A DNA stretch of 64,000 nt from Hevea brasiliensis (lineage: Eukaryota; Streptophyta; Magnoliopsida; Malpighiales; Euphorbiaceae): NCBI RefSeq assembly GCF_030052815.1, contig NC_079499.1, positions 80,577,183 to 80,641,182 of the forward strand. The letters are read 5' to 3'. Below the pieces are notes generated by a model that saw only the letters and a program-made list of their open reading frames with translations, made no database searches and was not told where the DNA came from. The position numbers and the translations under genes were made by a program. Shown in pieces: positions 24,111 through 35,120 of this stretch; within the stretch, counting starts at the first letter, position 1, and each line of letters opens with the position of its first letter.

Positions 24111-24740
24111 TCTCTAAACTTATAGCAATTACTGTGGTACAGGTAGTTCACATTATTGTAACCGAGTTACTGACTCCAGCTACCTTACAAGTGTAGTCTT
24201 TCGACAGGCTACTTTTGACGTTTTAAATTTCTAACTAAAATTTTCACATTTATTTCCAGTAATAGCACTCTATTCGGGCGCAACTGTATCAATTTATAGA
24301 TTACTTACAAATATTCTTATTTTATTGTACCACGAGGAAGCACGTAGCTCTTCATTAGTACTGTAATCTGCAGCTTACAATACAAACATCGAGAATATTA
24401 CATAGTCACTACGTTATAACCTCATGGTCTAGGTTTTCTAACATCTTATCTTTTTCGAATCCACTAATATCCTAAACCGATTCTAATTACAATATCCCTT
24501 GACAATTACTAACAGTAACATCTTTGCCCTCATCTAGTGCAATTCTATTACTGTAACTTACTTTTAGGTCCTCTTGCCTTACATTAAGTAGGCTCGCCAA
24601 TTAGCTTTATAATTTATGGTATGTTAGAAAATACTTTTAGCTAACAATTCTTTCAAAATTAATGTCAATCATACTTGTTATTATAGTTTTTATCCTAAAG
24701 GACTAGTCACTAATACATTAAAATTCATTCCTATGTAAAG
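24111..24740 (-). other. Element B non-coding interior spacer
   Basis: It has stops in all frames and no pol pattern. It is collinear in sequence with 9680-10140 of element A (the shared part includes the phrase AAGCTAATTGGCGAGCC), beginning just after the protease remnant in both elements. In B it leads into integrase pieces instead of directly into the polypurine tract. Confidence 0.7.
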
Positions 24741-25503
24741 GAATAGCAACAGAACATATAGTTCTAACTGCAGCACACAACTAAGTAGTGTTGGGATCAA
24801 ATAATAACTAATTGTTTCTTTCAAAAATTAAGAACTTACCAGCACCTACATCCGAAGTTTCTGTTCTTTCCCCTTGGTGCATAGTGGATGCTCTGACTGG
24901 TGCGCTACTATATTCGAGTTGATTCACTGTGTTATGATGGTGAGGAGTACCAACTCTATTTCTATCTCAACTCTGACTGACTGTCTATGAACTCCGGAGA
25001 GAAGATCAAGGTGTTCTAGTACAATCTCTAATAAAGTGTCCAAGCTTTCCACAATTATAGCAGGCTCCAGAGGCCTTACGACAAATACCTCCATGTAGCT
25101 TACCACAAACATGGCTGAAACGAGTAGAATATGAACTTCTGGTTGTTTGATGACTAGATCTTGGTGTTCTCTGCCCTGATGATCCCCCTCTGTCATATCC
25201 CTGAGCTCGGGGTTCCTCAAATTCTTTTCTCTTCCCCAAATTACTGTTCGAGCTCTGACCCATAGGTTTCTCCCTCTTCTCTATTTCACACTGCCCTTGT
25301 GGGGGTTGGGTTTGTGCTTGAGCTTGAGCTGACAGAGTATTAGCCATTTATTGAAAGAAAGTGGCCATTTGCTGGGCCATTTGTGCAGTAATTTGTATCA
25401 GTAAAACTGATACAATCGAACCTTCGACACTTTGTGGGGCTGGGGCCTCAACTTGTACTTCTGCCATCACAGATTGTTCTATTGTCTCATTCTTCTCTTC
25501 CAT
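24741..25503 (-). pseudogene. Element B shortened gag and protease trace
   Basis: The probable start is the ATG at 25503. The N-terminal part is glutamine- and alanine-rich, with a stop just before 25347. An open stretch 25347-25006 (113 codons) joins that N-terminal part almost directly to the basic tail and a CX2CX4HX4C zinc knuckle at 25062-25021 (C96, C99, H104, C109). The capsid core of about 150-200 residues, present in A, D and Z, is missing. Further down, with stops, a protease trace shows L-F-D-P-N-T-T near 24800, where A has L-F-D-P-G-S-T, so the catalytic glycine is gone. A gag without capsid should not assemble. Confidence 0.75.
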
Positions 25504-25691
25504 ATCTTTTCACAGGATTTTCTATTCCTGTACAATCAACACAAGGAGATTCCTCTCCATTAGTTCATATTTATGATGTAAATGTCCATATTTATGATGT
25601 AAATGTACTATATATATCAAACATTTGAGCAGTTGCAGTTACCAACAAAAAGATTTCAAATTCACAGTTTGAAATTTACTTTAAAACCATT

Positions 25692-25703
25692 GCTCTGATA
25701 CCA
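25692..25703 (-). promoter_or_regulatory. Primer-binding site of element B
   Basis: Minus-strand TGGTATCAGAGC, seven bases inside the LTR boundary at 25711. It fixes the minus orientation of B. Confidence 0.9.
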
Positions 25704-25710
25704 CAAAACA

Positions 25711-28700
25711 TGTCACACCCTACTCTCCTGTAAGATGTAACATGATCCCGTAGTACACCTAATGAATTACCGTACTTCGCCTACTGACAACCCATTAGAT
25801 ATACTACAAGGGACTTTAAAACAATTTTGATGAAATTTAAATCATCGATTAAAATCTGGTGTTATAAATTTTTTTTCAAAATTTTGGCAGAGTGTCGGCT
25901 GTATTTTGGGAAAATAGTTCCTCAAACCTGAAAAAGAAAATACTCCGAATATGTTTTCTCAAATACAACTCTAAGAAACTTCATTTCATCTCACAATTCA
26001 ATCTCAATAATCAATCATTTCATTTTCAAACCAACCTCATCAAAAAAGAAACATTTCATTGATTACAAGAATCAAAAATTAATATTATAAAACAATTCAG
26101 GTAAATGAAATATCAAATTTACATTTACAATAATTTACATTTAATTACATACTAAAATATTTTACAAGAGTTTTTATACAACAGCTCAAATAATTTACAT
26201 ACATATTATTACATGCATACATCAAAATCTGTGTACATGGGTATACCTGGAGCTGATTTAAATGTCTCTTCAAAGAAGCTTACTCAATTGCTCTATGCTC
26301 TTTTCACATGCGACAGCATACAAAGCTATCGCTGAGTGGTGAACTCGGTGGTGCAAAACTATCATTTAAAACATAGTATAATATACCTTAACAAAAATCA
26401 CAGCAAATAATTTAGAAATCTGGATACTTATCAAATTCCAAAACTCAAAAAATTCATTGCCAATAATATAAATCATTTATATAAAATGACTTTGATCACG
26501 AAATTCAATTTATCAAATCATAATTAACCATTTAAGGTAATTCCAACAAAATCAATTATACATAAATCATAATTGAAATCACAATTCTTTACTATTCAAA
26601 AATCATTCTTTATCTCAAAAATCATTCTTCATTTCAAAAGCCATTCTTTATCTCAAAAATCATTCTTTATCTCACTAACTATGCAAGACTAATCCGAAAG
26701 GGCCATCTTCAAGGTGATTCTAACTCTCTATGGTCGGGGAGGTTGAATCAGATTCTAACTCCCTATGGTCGGGGAGGTCGAATCATTGTGCACAGTACAC
26801 ATCACAATAATGAATCTTCTGAAAGGGCCATAACATAAAAAATTAGATCTACCCTCTAATAGGAGGAGAATCTAAGCCTGTGCACGTACCATGGTAATCA
26901 AAACACAACTAACTCCATTGTCTTCTCAACAAATGAGAAAGATGGGTAATAACCTAGTCAAAAATCTATAGTGAGATATAAAACAATATCACAATCCTTT
27001 TAGTGAGCATAAATCACAATACAATTCAATTCAAAGTCAATTCCAATATCCAATAATTTTTATGCTCATCACAATTTAAATCATAAATTTGCATTTTTCC
27101 ATGCAAATTGTCCATCACAATTCAAAACATGTTCTATCACAATTTTCCAAAACATAATTTATTCAATTCACAACAATGCTTAATACTTATGGAAATACCA
27201 TTTCACAAACCTAAATTCATACATACTGTAACAATTTCAATAATCATTGAATTAAATCCAATGCTTGTTAAACATAATACATAAGAAAAATATGTCATTT
27301 AATCATATGAAATATTCATAACAAAATCAGTTAAAAACTAGTTATGCACAAACCTGATTTGAGTCGCTCCTAGGCCTTGACTCAATGTTCTTTATGCTTC
27401 CCAATATCCTTATCAACTGAAACACACAATTTAAAGTGTTTCAGTACTCAATGAATTTGTTTCCAACCATAAAATCCAATATCTAAATTTTCTTGGTACT
27501 ATTCCCTTTAATTTATTTCATTGGTCAACTTATAATGTTGACCCTTGATGCATTCTAAGTAAGTCAATTCCAATGTTACCAATATGTCATATTTTAGAGC
27601 CCTTTAGTGTTGGTATATGTTACCAAATTCATTTTTAAGTGTATTACATTTTATTGCAATTTATCGGATTTCGGTGTGCTATTTTGACCTAGCCGGACGA
27701 CCTAGTTCCCTCAGTTTTCGGGTTTTGGTCCAAACTACAAACTTGTAGGTCTATATCTTATTGCACATGGGGAAAAATTTCAGGTCATTCTGAGTTGTGT
27801 AGACTAAGTTATGATCAATTTACCAATGCTGGACAGAATGCATCAAAATGGTAACTTAGGTCATTTTTAGGTCACTTTTGGTTCGGCCAGTTTTGGTACC
27901 TGAACTTGTGCAAGCTATTTGGCTTGGTTCTGGCAATTTCTGAGCTTTGGTGTCTTCATAAGAATTGTAGATATATGTCTAAACTATTCATGATAAAAAT
28001 TTCAGGTCAATTGGACCTGTTTTGAGTGAGTTACGGCAAAAAAACTAACTACTGCCCTAATGGTCAATTTTCAGGCTTTCAAGTCACTAATCCAGATTTG
28101 GTCAATTTTCAAGTCACCTTCTAGGTAGAATTTTGGTAAGCTTCCTTCATGAAAGTTGGCACATTTTGTGCCTAGTTTCACTTTCAATTGGTCTCATACC
28201 AATTGGACTCACACACTTAAGGTTCTAAGCTAAAATGTACACTGCCCTATTACACATTGTTTATCCTTACCAATTACACATCCAACACTTACCAAATTCA
28301 TTCTTCCATGCCAAATCTGGTGTGTACCATAACATTAACACACTTTACTTCACATTTTTGGTCATTTTGGCAGCTTGTAACCACTCTCAATAAACACATT
28401 ATAACTCAGAATTTTTCCAAGTCCAATTACAACAATTAACCACATGACATACCTCATTTACATGTCCAAATTCAAACCATTATACACATATCCATGCTGC
28501 CATTAGTAACAACATCTTAGACAAACATAAACAAGTAAAAACAAGCTACATATGCAGAATTTCCATGGCTTCCAAAATGTACATCTCCATTAAAACATCA
28601 AACTTCAAAAATTCTTCCATAAATCAACTACCCACAACCTTGGTTACACTTTTAATGAAACAAGAATTGAAAACACTCACTTACCTATTGTTGGAGCTTG

Positions 28701-29555
28701 ATCAAACCTCAACTAATACCCTTCAAATTACCATCAATCTCTTCCTTGTGATGTGGGGATTAAAGTTAATGAAGTGAGCCTTAGGTTTTGAGTTGAAAAT
28801 GGTGGAGTTATGGAAGCTCTTAACATTTGGCCATGGAGGTTTTATGGGAGGAGTAATTCGGCACAATGGAGTGAGGTTGAAGATAAAGTTGAATTCTATC
28901 CAATTTGGCTTATATGTATCCACTAATATCCCATTTAATGCTCCACTAACATAGTTTAATATAGTTTAATCATTAGTAATTATCCCAATTTTCACCCCTT
29001 AATTTTCCTTAATCACATTTTATCTTTAATCTCATTTTTCATTCAATTTTCAAAATGTTATACTACTTATTTTTCATGGACATTTAGGTCAAAAGGCAAC
29101 TCAGGGTGTCAATTGACCACAATGCCCCTATTCCGGTTGCATTCCTGAATTTTCGGTAACACCGAGTTTTGTCGTTTTCTCGATTTCTCGTTTTTCTTTG
29201 TACTAATTAATTAATTAATTTTTCTTTGATATTTCTAATGACGTTTATACTTCAGTAGATGTTTATTTAAGTCTTAAAAATATTTTCCAGGGTTCCCCAC
29301 GGTCCAGGGCTAGTCAATGATCCACGCTGCAACTTCCTAGTGCGGTCACCCTTCGCTATGGTTCTCGGTTCGTTTAACTTGGTTAAATTTCATTACTATT
29401 ATATTTTCTTTGTTTTTCTTGTATTTTCTTTTCTTGTATTTCATTATTTTATGTCTCCTCACCCATATCTAAGTGTAGTTCTAGGCATCCTAGCTATCCG
29501 GACATGTACTGTCACCGGAACAGTAGAACGCACTACCGAACATAGGGGTGTTATA
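25711..29555 (-). repeat. Element B 5' LTR (LTR-I), 3,845 bp
   Basis: Collinear with the 3' LTR but 35 bp longer, chiefly because of one extra tandem unit at 26716-26785 (GATTCTAACT...GGTCGGGGAGGT, period 35) that is single in the 3' LTR near 19935-19970. The 19-bp tandem repeat is also present (about 26600-26674). The plus-strand end is GTGTTATA. Confidence 0.88.
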
Positions 29556-29560
29556 TTCTG

Positions 29561-29627
29561 GCTGTCCGGTCAGACATTGGTTATTGGAACAGTAGAACAT
29601 ACGGACTATCTAAAGTGAGGGTGTTAA
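29561..29627 (-). repeat. Element C 3' LTR, inner 67 bp
   Basis: It continues the LTR cut by B and matches 34687-34753 closely (GGCTGTCCGGTCAGACATTGG type sequence, CATACGGACTATC, GTGTTA end). The TTCTG copy of the B target lies at 29556-29560, so the rejoined LTR is complete. Confidence 0.8.
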
Positions 29628-29640
29628 TTTCGTCTAACAA

Positions 29641-29660
29641 AAATTTCGTCCTCGAAATTT
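29641..29660 (-). promoter_or_regulatory. Hairpin next to element C 3' LTR
   Basis: AAATTTCG-TCCT-CGAAATTT, a perfect 8-bp stem with a 4-base loop, at the place where A and B have the same hairpin before their polypurine tract. In C no long purine run follows; only a partial second copy of ATTTCGTC lies between it and the LTR. Confidence 0.6.
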
Positions 29661-29809
29661 ATCGAATTTAGGTATCTAAAGTAATTTCTTCACCTTTCCC
29701 ATTGTTCCCTCTGTCTACTCCTTTTATATATATAGTATTATTTATTCTTTTCGAATCTATCATTATACACTTAGACATATCGTAAAGGAAGGATACTTTA
29801 TCACAGATT

Positions 29810-30677
29810 CACATCTGGAGCCTCTTGCTCCTCTCCGGCTTGGGTGACATTTGCAAGTGGTGTTACTATTGCACCTGATCCTTCCACGACCTCTGTCTGG
29901 GTCCGTGGTAAATTCCTCTTAGGACATTCTTTCAGACGATGGTCCATGGCCCCACATCTATAACAGGCTCTAGTCAATCCCCTACATTCACCTTTATGTC
30001 ACTTGTTACAATGGCCACATTTTCTTACTAGTCCTGGTGCACTCACTGTTGGTGTCTCTGGTTGACCACTTCTGGGTATAGGTCTGGGTCTAGGTCTCCT
30101 ACTTTGATCAGATGTCTGACTTAACTGTTCTCTCAGCCTCTCATTACTAGACTGTCCAAATTTCCTCTTTTGATGATCACCACTCCTCTTCTGTTCCTTT
30201 TCATGAACACAGCTAATATATTTCTTTCTGAACTCTATCAGAAAGAATTCCCAAGTTACGTCGGTTGGTGGCACTACCTTGGTTACGACATCAAACCACC
30301 GATATGCAGCTTCTTGTAGCAATGAAACTGCACACTCCAAACTATATTCTGGTGTGCAATGGAGCTGCTGCAGGACTCTTTCAGTCCTTTCTAACAAATA
30401 CTCAGCCGCTAAAGAATTGTCTTCCTTTCTACCATTGAAATCTATAGCTTCATACTTCCTAATTTTTTCCTAAAGGTGATTTCTACTGAGGCGGTGGTGG
30501 AATAACCCTAGTCATCTGTCGAAAGAATTTAGTCATCTACTCAAACAAGGCCTGTTCGAGTTGTATAGGCACCTCTTGCACTGGTGGAGCAGGATCTCCC
30601 CGATTTCCAACATCACTCCCAGTAGGGATACGGCTTACTACTTTTTCCTCTACTACCCTCTGCAATTCTGAGTCCAT
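29810..30677 (-). pseudogene. Element C gag (only coding region)
   Basis: The likely start is the ATG at 30677; the first 90 codons carry stops. The open part 30397-29999 (132 codons) begins inside the capsid core (L-E-R-T-E-R-V, C-A-V-S-L-L-Q, W-E-F-F) but loses the second half of the core after K-K-Y-I-S, jumping to a basic, Ser/Arg/Pro-rich tail. Then come C-G-H-C-N-K, a stop, H-K-G-E-C, and a clean CX2CX4HX4C knuckle at 29965-29924. After a short acidic tail the frame ends near 29810, and the hairpin and LTR follow without any protease or pol sequence. It resembles the gag of Z in its paired Cys/His clusters. Confidence 0.8.
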
Positions 30678-30802
30678 ACCTTAACCTAAAATAATAAAAG
30701 AAAACAGATCAGTGTTAGTGTTACCTTGACTAATATTTATGCAATGCATGTTATGCACATAATCTTATTCTATCTATCGATGCCTAGGAACACCTAAACC
30801 GT

Positions 30803-30814
30803 GCTCTTATACCA
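30803..30814 (-). promoter_or_regulatory. Primer-binding site of element C, one change
   Basis: The minus strand reads TGGTATAAGAGC, one mismatch from the initiator-Met site, placed five bases from the LTR as in Z. Confidence 0.75.
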
Positions 30815-30819
30815 CTAAA

Positions 30820-33800
30820 TGTGACACCCCTCACCCGTCTACAGTGTAACTAAGTGAGGCATGTTACACTCGGTACCGAAGCACTTTAACTCATCTTACT
30901 TTATTTCTTTAATCATTTTAAACTCATTATCTTTTAATATCAATTATTTTTCTAAGGAGAAACCAGTGGAGTTTTCCCTATTTTATCTCCAGTTGGTGCA
31001 TTTTACTATTCACCTGCTCGAAAATTCAATAATATTTTACAATGAAAATATCTTTCATACTCATCATAGTCATCTCACATTCAATTCTTGCAATTCTTAT
31101 ACTCATTTATATAAATCCATTCATTTCCATACACGTTCATTAATGCACGGTTTATATATAGAAATTCTCATATTTTCATTAATTTACATAATATACAAAT
31201 TAATTTCAGATGAAAGAGCTAATCTATTAATTTACATCCCATACATAATAAATACAATTTTCTCGATTGCATTACAACATATGAAATAATAATATTACAC
31301 AAAATATATAATATGACTAATGTGAGCCCTATCTACATGCATTGCTGAAGAGGTGACACCCTTAAACACTTTTGACACTTCTGCAGATCTGGACTCCAAA
31401 AATCCCAGTCAAATGTTAACTGGGTTTTATCTTCAGTACCTGCGCGAGGAAATAAATCCATTGCGCTAAACATTGCTGCTTAGTGGTGCAATAATATAAC
31501 AAGAAAATAATATACAAATAAAGAAAGACTGAAGTATAATTCTAAAATATAATTTAGATCCTCGGGTATCAATTAAATTTGGTATGATATTTCTAATATC
31601 AACTATTTTATATTCTATTTTGTCCGTCTTTGGAAGAGCTGAGTTTATACAGTTATAATATTTGCTATATAGATTAATTCTAGAGTATTGTATTCTCGGT
31701 TCCTACAATTCTGAAAATTTCATTTGTACTACTTGATTTAGTTATGTTTCCATTGCTAATATTTTTCCTCATTTCATTCAATACTAATGTTCTTAAATAA
31801 TTTCAATAATTTACACTGCCCAGGTAACACATGATAGGCTGACTAAACTGGATAATAGGTCATTGGCATTGGACACCGCGGTGCCTTGGACCATCATACC
31901 ATGGGACGCGGAATATCAACCACGTATGCAGTTAGTATGGCTAAAAAGCAATGATAACATATAATCGAGCATGAAAGCCATGAGTGCGGGCATAAAGCCA
32001 TGAGTACAGGCATAAAGCCTTACGCAGTACTGCTAAAATAATACCCTATTGGCATGCCAATCTATCCAATCTGGCACACGTGTCTAGGCAATACATGGGC
32101 ACATAATACCATTAAATGTTAATATATTGTGTTTTATGACTTCATTATTTCATGACAATTTTCAATTATAATTTATACATTCATTTGATCATTCATATGA
32201 TTGCAATTCACATCAATTATCCTTATATACTATTGTACTCAAACTATTAGTCCTTTTCACAATAATGAGAACTAATGTCTCATTCATACATTAATATGAT
32301 TCGTTTATTCATTCAATATCTCATTCATATGATCACAATTTATAACAATTATTTCATTATATATTCCATTATATATATTTATTGTAACATTCTAAACTTT
32401 ATTTCCTAGTGAAAATACAATTTCTAGACTCATTTTCATCTAATGCATATATTCATGAATATCATTTATATAATTCCCAATTTATCAATTATATCATCTA
32501 TTTTTCCTTTTTAATTCCTTATCTAATTTATTACATCATTTTACATGTCCCTAGGTTCAACATTTTCATTTATGTTGATTTCCAAACCACATTTCAAAAT
32601 ATATTAACAATTTCTCCTAAGTTTTATTTGTGATGAGAATACAATTCCCATCTACCTATTCTCATAATTTAGGTATACATTAAGTCCTTTAAGTGGGGTA
32701 CCGTTGACCCCATTAGCAACTTAAGTTTTTGGTAGTTACTATTCACTTGACCATTTCCCTTCAAAGGTTGACTTTTTAATTTATAATATGTACACAAATC
32801 TTTGATACATATTTATACCACATTTTGAGTTCTAAGTTTGTTGCCATTGATTTCCAATTGCAAATCAAAGCCTTCTAGAAGTATTTTCAAAAATTAAATT
32901 TTTGTATCTTATGTTTACTATTCCATTGGTCTAAGCTACAGTGAGAATTTGGCAAACTTTTCTTCATCAAAGTTATACCTTTTTGTGTCTTCTTTAATTT
33001 ACTTTTTAAATCACTTCATTTGGAGTTTTTTAGCTCAAGGTATGGTCAATTTACCATAACTGGGCGGAATGGTCCTTACCCAGATTTTCTGGGCAATTTG
33101 GTTCTGTCAGATTTGGTATCCTAAATTGGACTAGCAATTTGAATTGGTTAGGTTCAGAATTTGAGTTTGTATTATTCATGAAAGTTGTTCTAAATTGTCT
33201 AAGCTTTCTATTGATATAAAATTTAGGTCATTTGGATATTTCTACACTGAGTTATAGCCAGATGAACAAACACTGTTCATTTGGTCACTTTTACCAGGTC
33301 CAAAATTGGTTGCCCGAATTTGTCAAATTTTTAGGTCATCCTAAGTTTATTTTCTGGGCAAAGTTTCTTCATCAAAGTTGTGGCATTATGTGTCTAGTTT
33401 CATGTCTAATTTTCCTTGCACCAATTGAACCTATACAACTCAAGTTATAGTTGCCCAAACCTAGTGAACTCACATCCAGCCTTGTAGGTCCTATGAGGCA
33501 ACATACCCAAACTCAAATCCAAAGCCACAATTCACTTCAATTCCTCATCAAACATAGCCAAATGGTCACTAATTAACCATTAGGACTTCCATTCACTAAC
33601 ACATGAGGAAAACCCTAAGTTTGCTCTAAACCCTAACTTTCATACTCAACTTCCATGCAACCTATACTCCATCAACCTATCCATCACATATATACATATC
33701 TAAAACCATTTCTATGCAAGTTTAATATCAATTAAACTCATCATACCCTCATACATCAAAGCTACCAAAAATTTAAGTTCCCATATACTTGATATTTTCT

Positions 33801-34753
33801 TCAATTTCATGTCATACTAACTTGATTTAGCATGCTTATAACACTTAAAGGAAAGAAGTAGAATGATATAGCACTAACCTTAGTGGTAGAATTTTCTCTT
33901 AACCCAACTTAGATTTTTCCTTCACTTTCTTTAATTTTCTTGGCTACCAAACACTTAAGCTAGAGTCTAGGGTAATTTTTAATATTTGAATATAGAGGAA
34001 ATATGATGAGCAGAGTGAGAGAATTGAGGTAGATGAAGAAAAATGGGAGAGTGCTTCAATGGAGGTGGTTCGGCCAGTTGAAACAAATGAGGAAGACAAC
34101 TGAATTTTTGTCCAATTTTTTCCTTTTTAATTGTTTTAATGTGTACTTGTCAAATTCTAATTGGTGGGAAAATTTAATTGCATCATGCTTACTTAAGCAT
34201 GATGGCATATTTAAGCATTTACTTTCATTTTTCTTTTTCTTTCTTTTCTACTCTTTTTTAATTTAATTTTTAGTAATATTTATTCACATTTTATGTCATA
34301 TAATTTATTTACTTAATTGGACAAGCTGGTCAAAAATTATCTATGCAGTTGAAATGACCAAAATGCCTTTTGTTTTGCTTAACAGACTAAAATTGTCTAT
34401 ACCGATCTAAAAATTTTTCTAAGCATTTTCTTGGCATTCTAATGCCATTGAAACCTCAATGAATCTTCTCTAGAGTCGCAAAAATAAATTCATGGGATTT
34501 CTCTCAGGTTTAGGGCTACTAGTTGTGAAGACAGCAACTTTCCATTAGAGTCACCCATCACCAGGGCATCGGCTCATTTAACTTTGTTATATTTCATTTC
34601 TAATATTTTTCCTTAATTTTTCTTACACTTAATTGAATTATTTATGACTCCTCACTCTAGTCTAATTATAGTTCTATACATTCTAGCTGTCCGGTCAGAC
34701 ATTGGTCATCGGAACAATAGAACATACGGACTATCTAAAGTGAGGGTGTTATA
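30820..34753 (-). repeat. Element C 5' LTR (LTR-II), 3,934 bp
   Basis: Plus-strand TGTGACACCCC to GTGTTATA, followed by the GGTTC duplication at 34754. Uninterrupted, and the best reference copy of LTR-II in the window. Its partner is 15058-18928 plus 29561-29627. Confidence 0.88.
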
Positions 34754-34758
34754 GGTTC

Positions 34759-35120
34759 CTTGTGTGGCGTCTACCTTTGGAGATTGGGTTCTTTGTGGCG
34801 TTCTGAACTTATCAAAGAATTTCTATTTTCTATTTATCCTTTTATCTTTCTTTTTTTGTTCTTAGTTTCAATTCATATACATCAAAACCACAAAAAAGAT
34901 TTTCTTTTATCCTTTCTTTTTTTTACTTTGTTGCAAGTAAAACCAGAAAACACCAAAAGAGTTAAAATCTAACAGAATTGAATTCTTGTGTTTTGAGTGT
35001 TTTTCCTTGATTTTTATTTATTTCTAATTTGTTTAATGTTAGTTTTCTTGTTTCTTTCTCTTAATTTGAATTTCCTTTTTTGTTCAATTCAGTTGAGTTA
35101 TTTTCTCCCTCACTAAGGCA
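34759..35120 (+). repeat. Element R 3' LTR, second segment
   Basis: It continues from 15057 across the C insertion and aligns with 2950-3317 of the 5' LTR (CTTGTGTGGCGTCTACC, T-rich runs, CACTAAGGCACA end). Past about 35120 the sequence is Copia coding sequence. Confidence 0.7.

Larger units (their letters stand above)
18929..29555 (-). mobile_element. Element B: chromovirus-like Gypsy retrotransposon, internally deleted
   Basis: It lies in the 3' LTR of C, with near-perfect 5-bp duplications (TTTTG at 18924-18928, TTCTG at 29556-29560). Minus-strand order: 5' LTR (29555-25711), primer-binding site, shortened gag, protease traces, non-coding spacer, an extra integrase piece, integrase core, integrase C-terminus with chromodomain, polypurine tract, 3' LTR (22738-18929). 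The LTRs are 3,845 and 3,810 bp and of the LTR-I family. The interior is 2,972 bp and lacks RT and RNase H entirely. The chromodomain tail suggests the Tekay/Del-like chromoviruses. Confidence 0.88.
15058..34753 (-). mobile_element. Element C: gag-only giant-LTR retrotransposon, split by B
   Basis: Flanked by a perfect GGTTC duplication (15053-15057 and 34754-34758). On the minus strand it reads 5' LTR (34753-30820), decayed primer-binding site, gag, hairpin, 3' LTR (29627-29561 continued at 18928-15058). Without B it is about 9.06 kb, with two 3.93-kb LTRs and an interior of only about 1.2 kb. That interior holds gag and nothing else, the layout described for plant TR-GAG type non-autonomous elements, although these LTRs are very long. 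Its LTR (called LTR-II) differs from LTR-I in most of its length but shares the terminal GTGTTA and internal modules. Confidence 0.85.

Noticed and set aside
33600..33650. AAACCCTAA-like words resembling plant telomere repeat (also near 17860)
   Set aside because: Only two or three imperfect, non-tandem copies inside LTR-II; chance in AT-rich DNA is enough to explain them.
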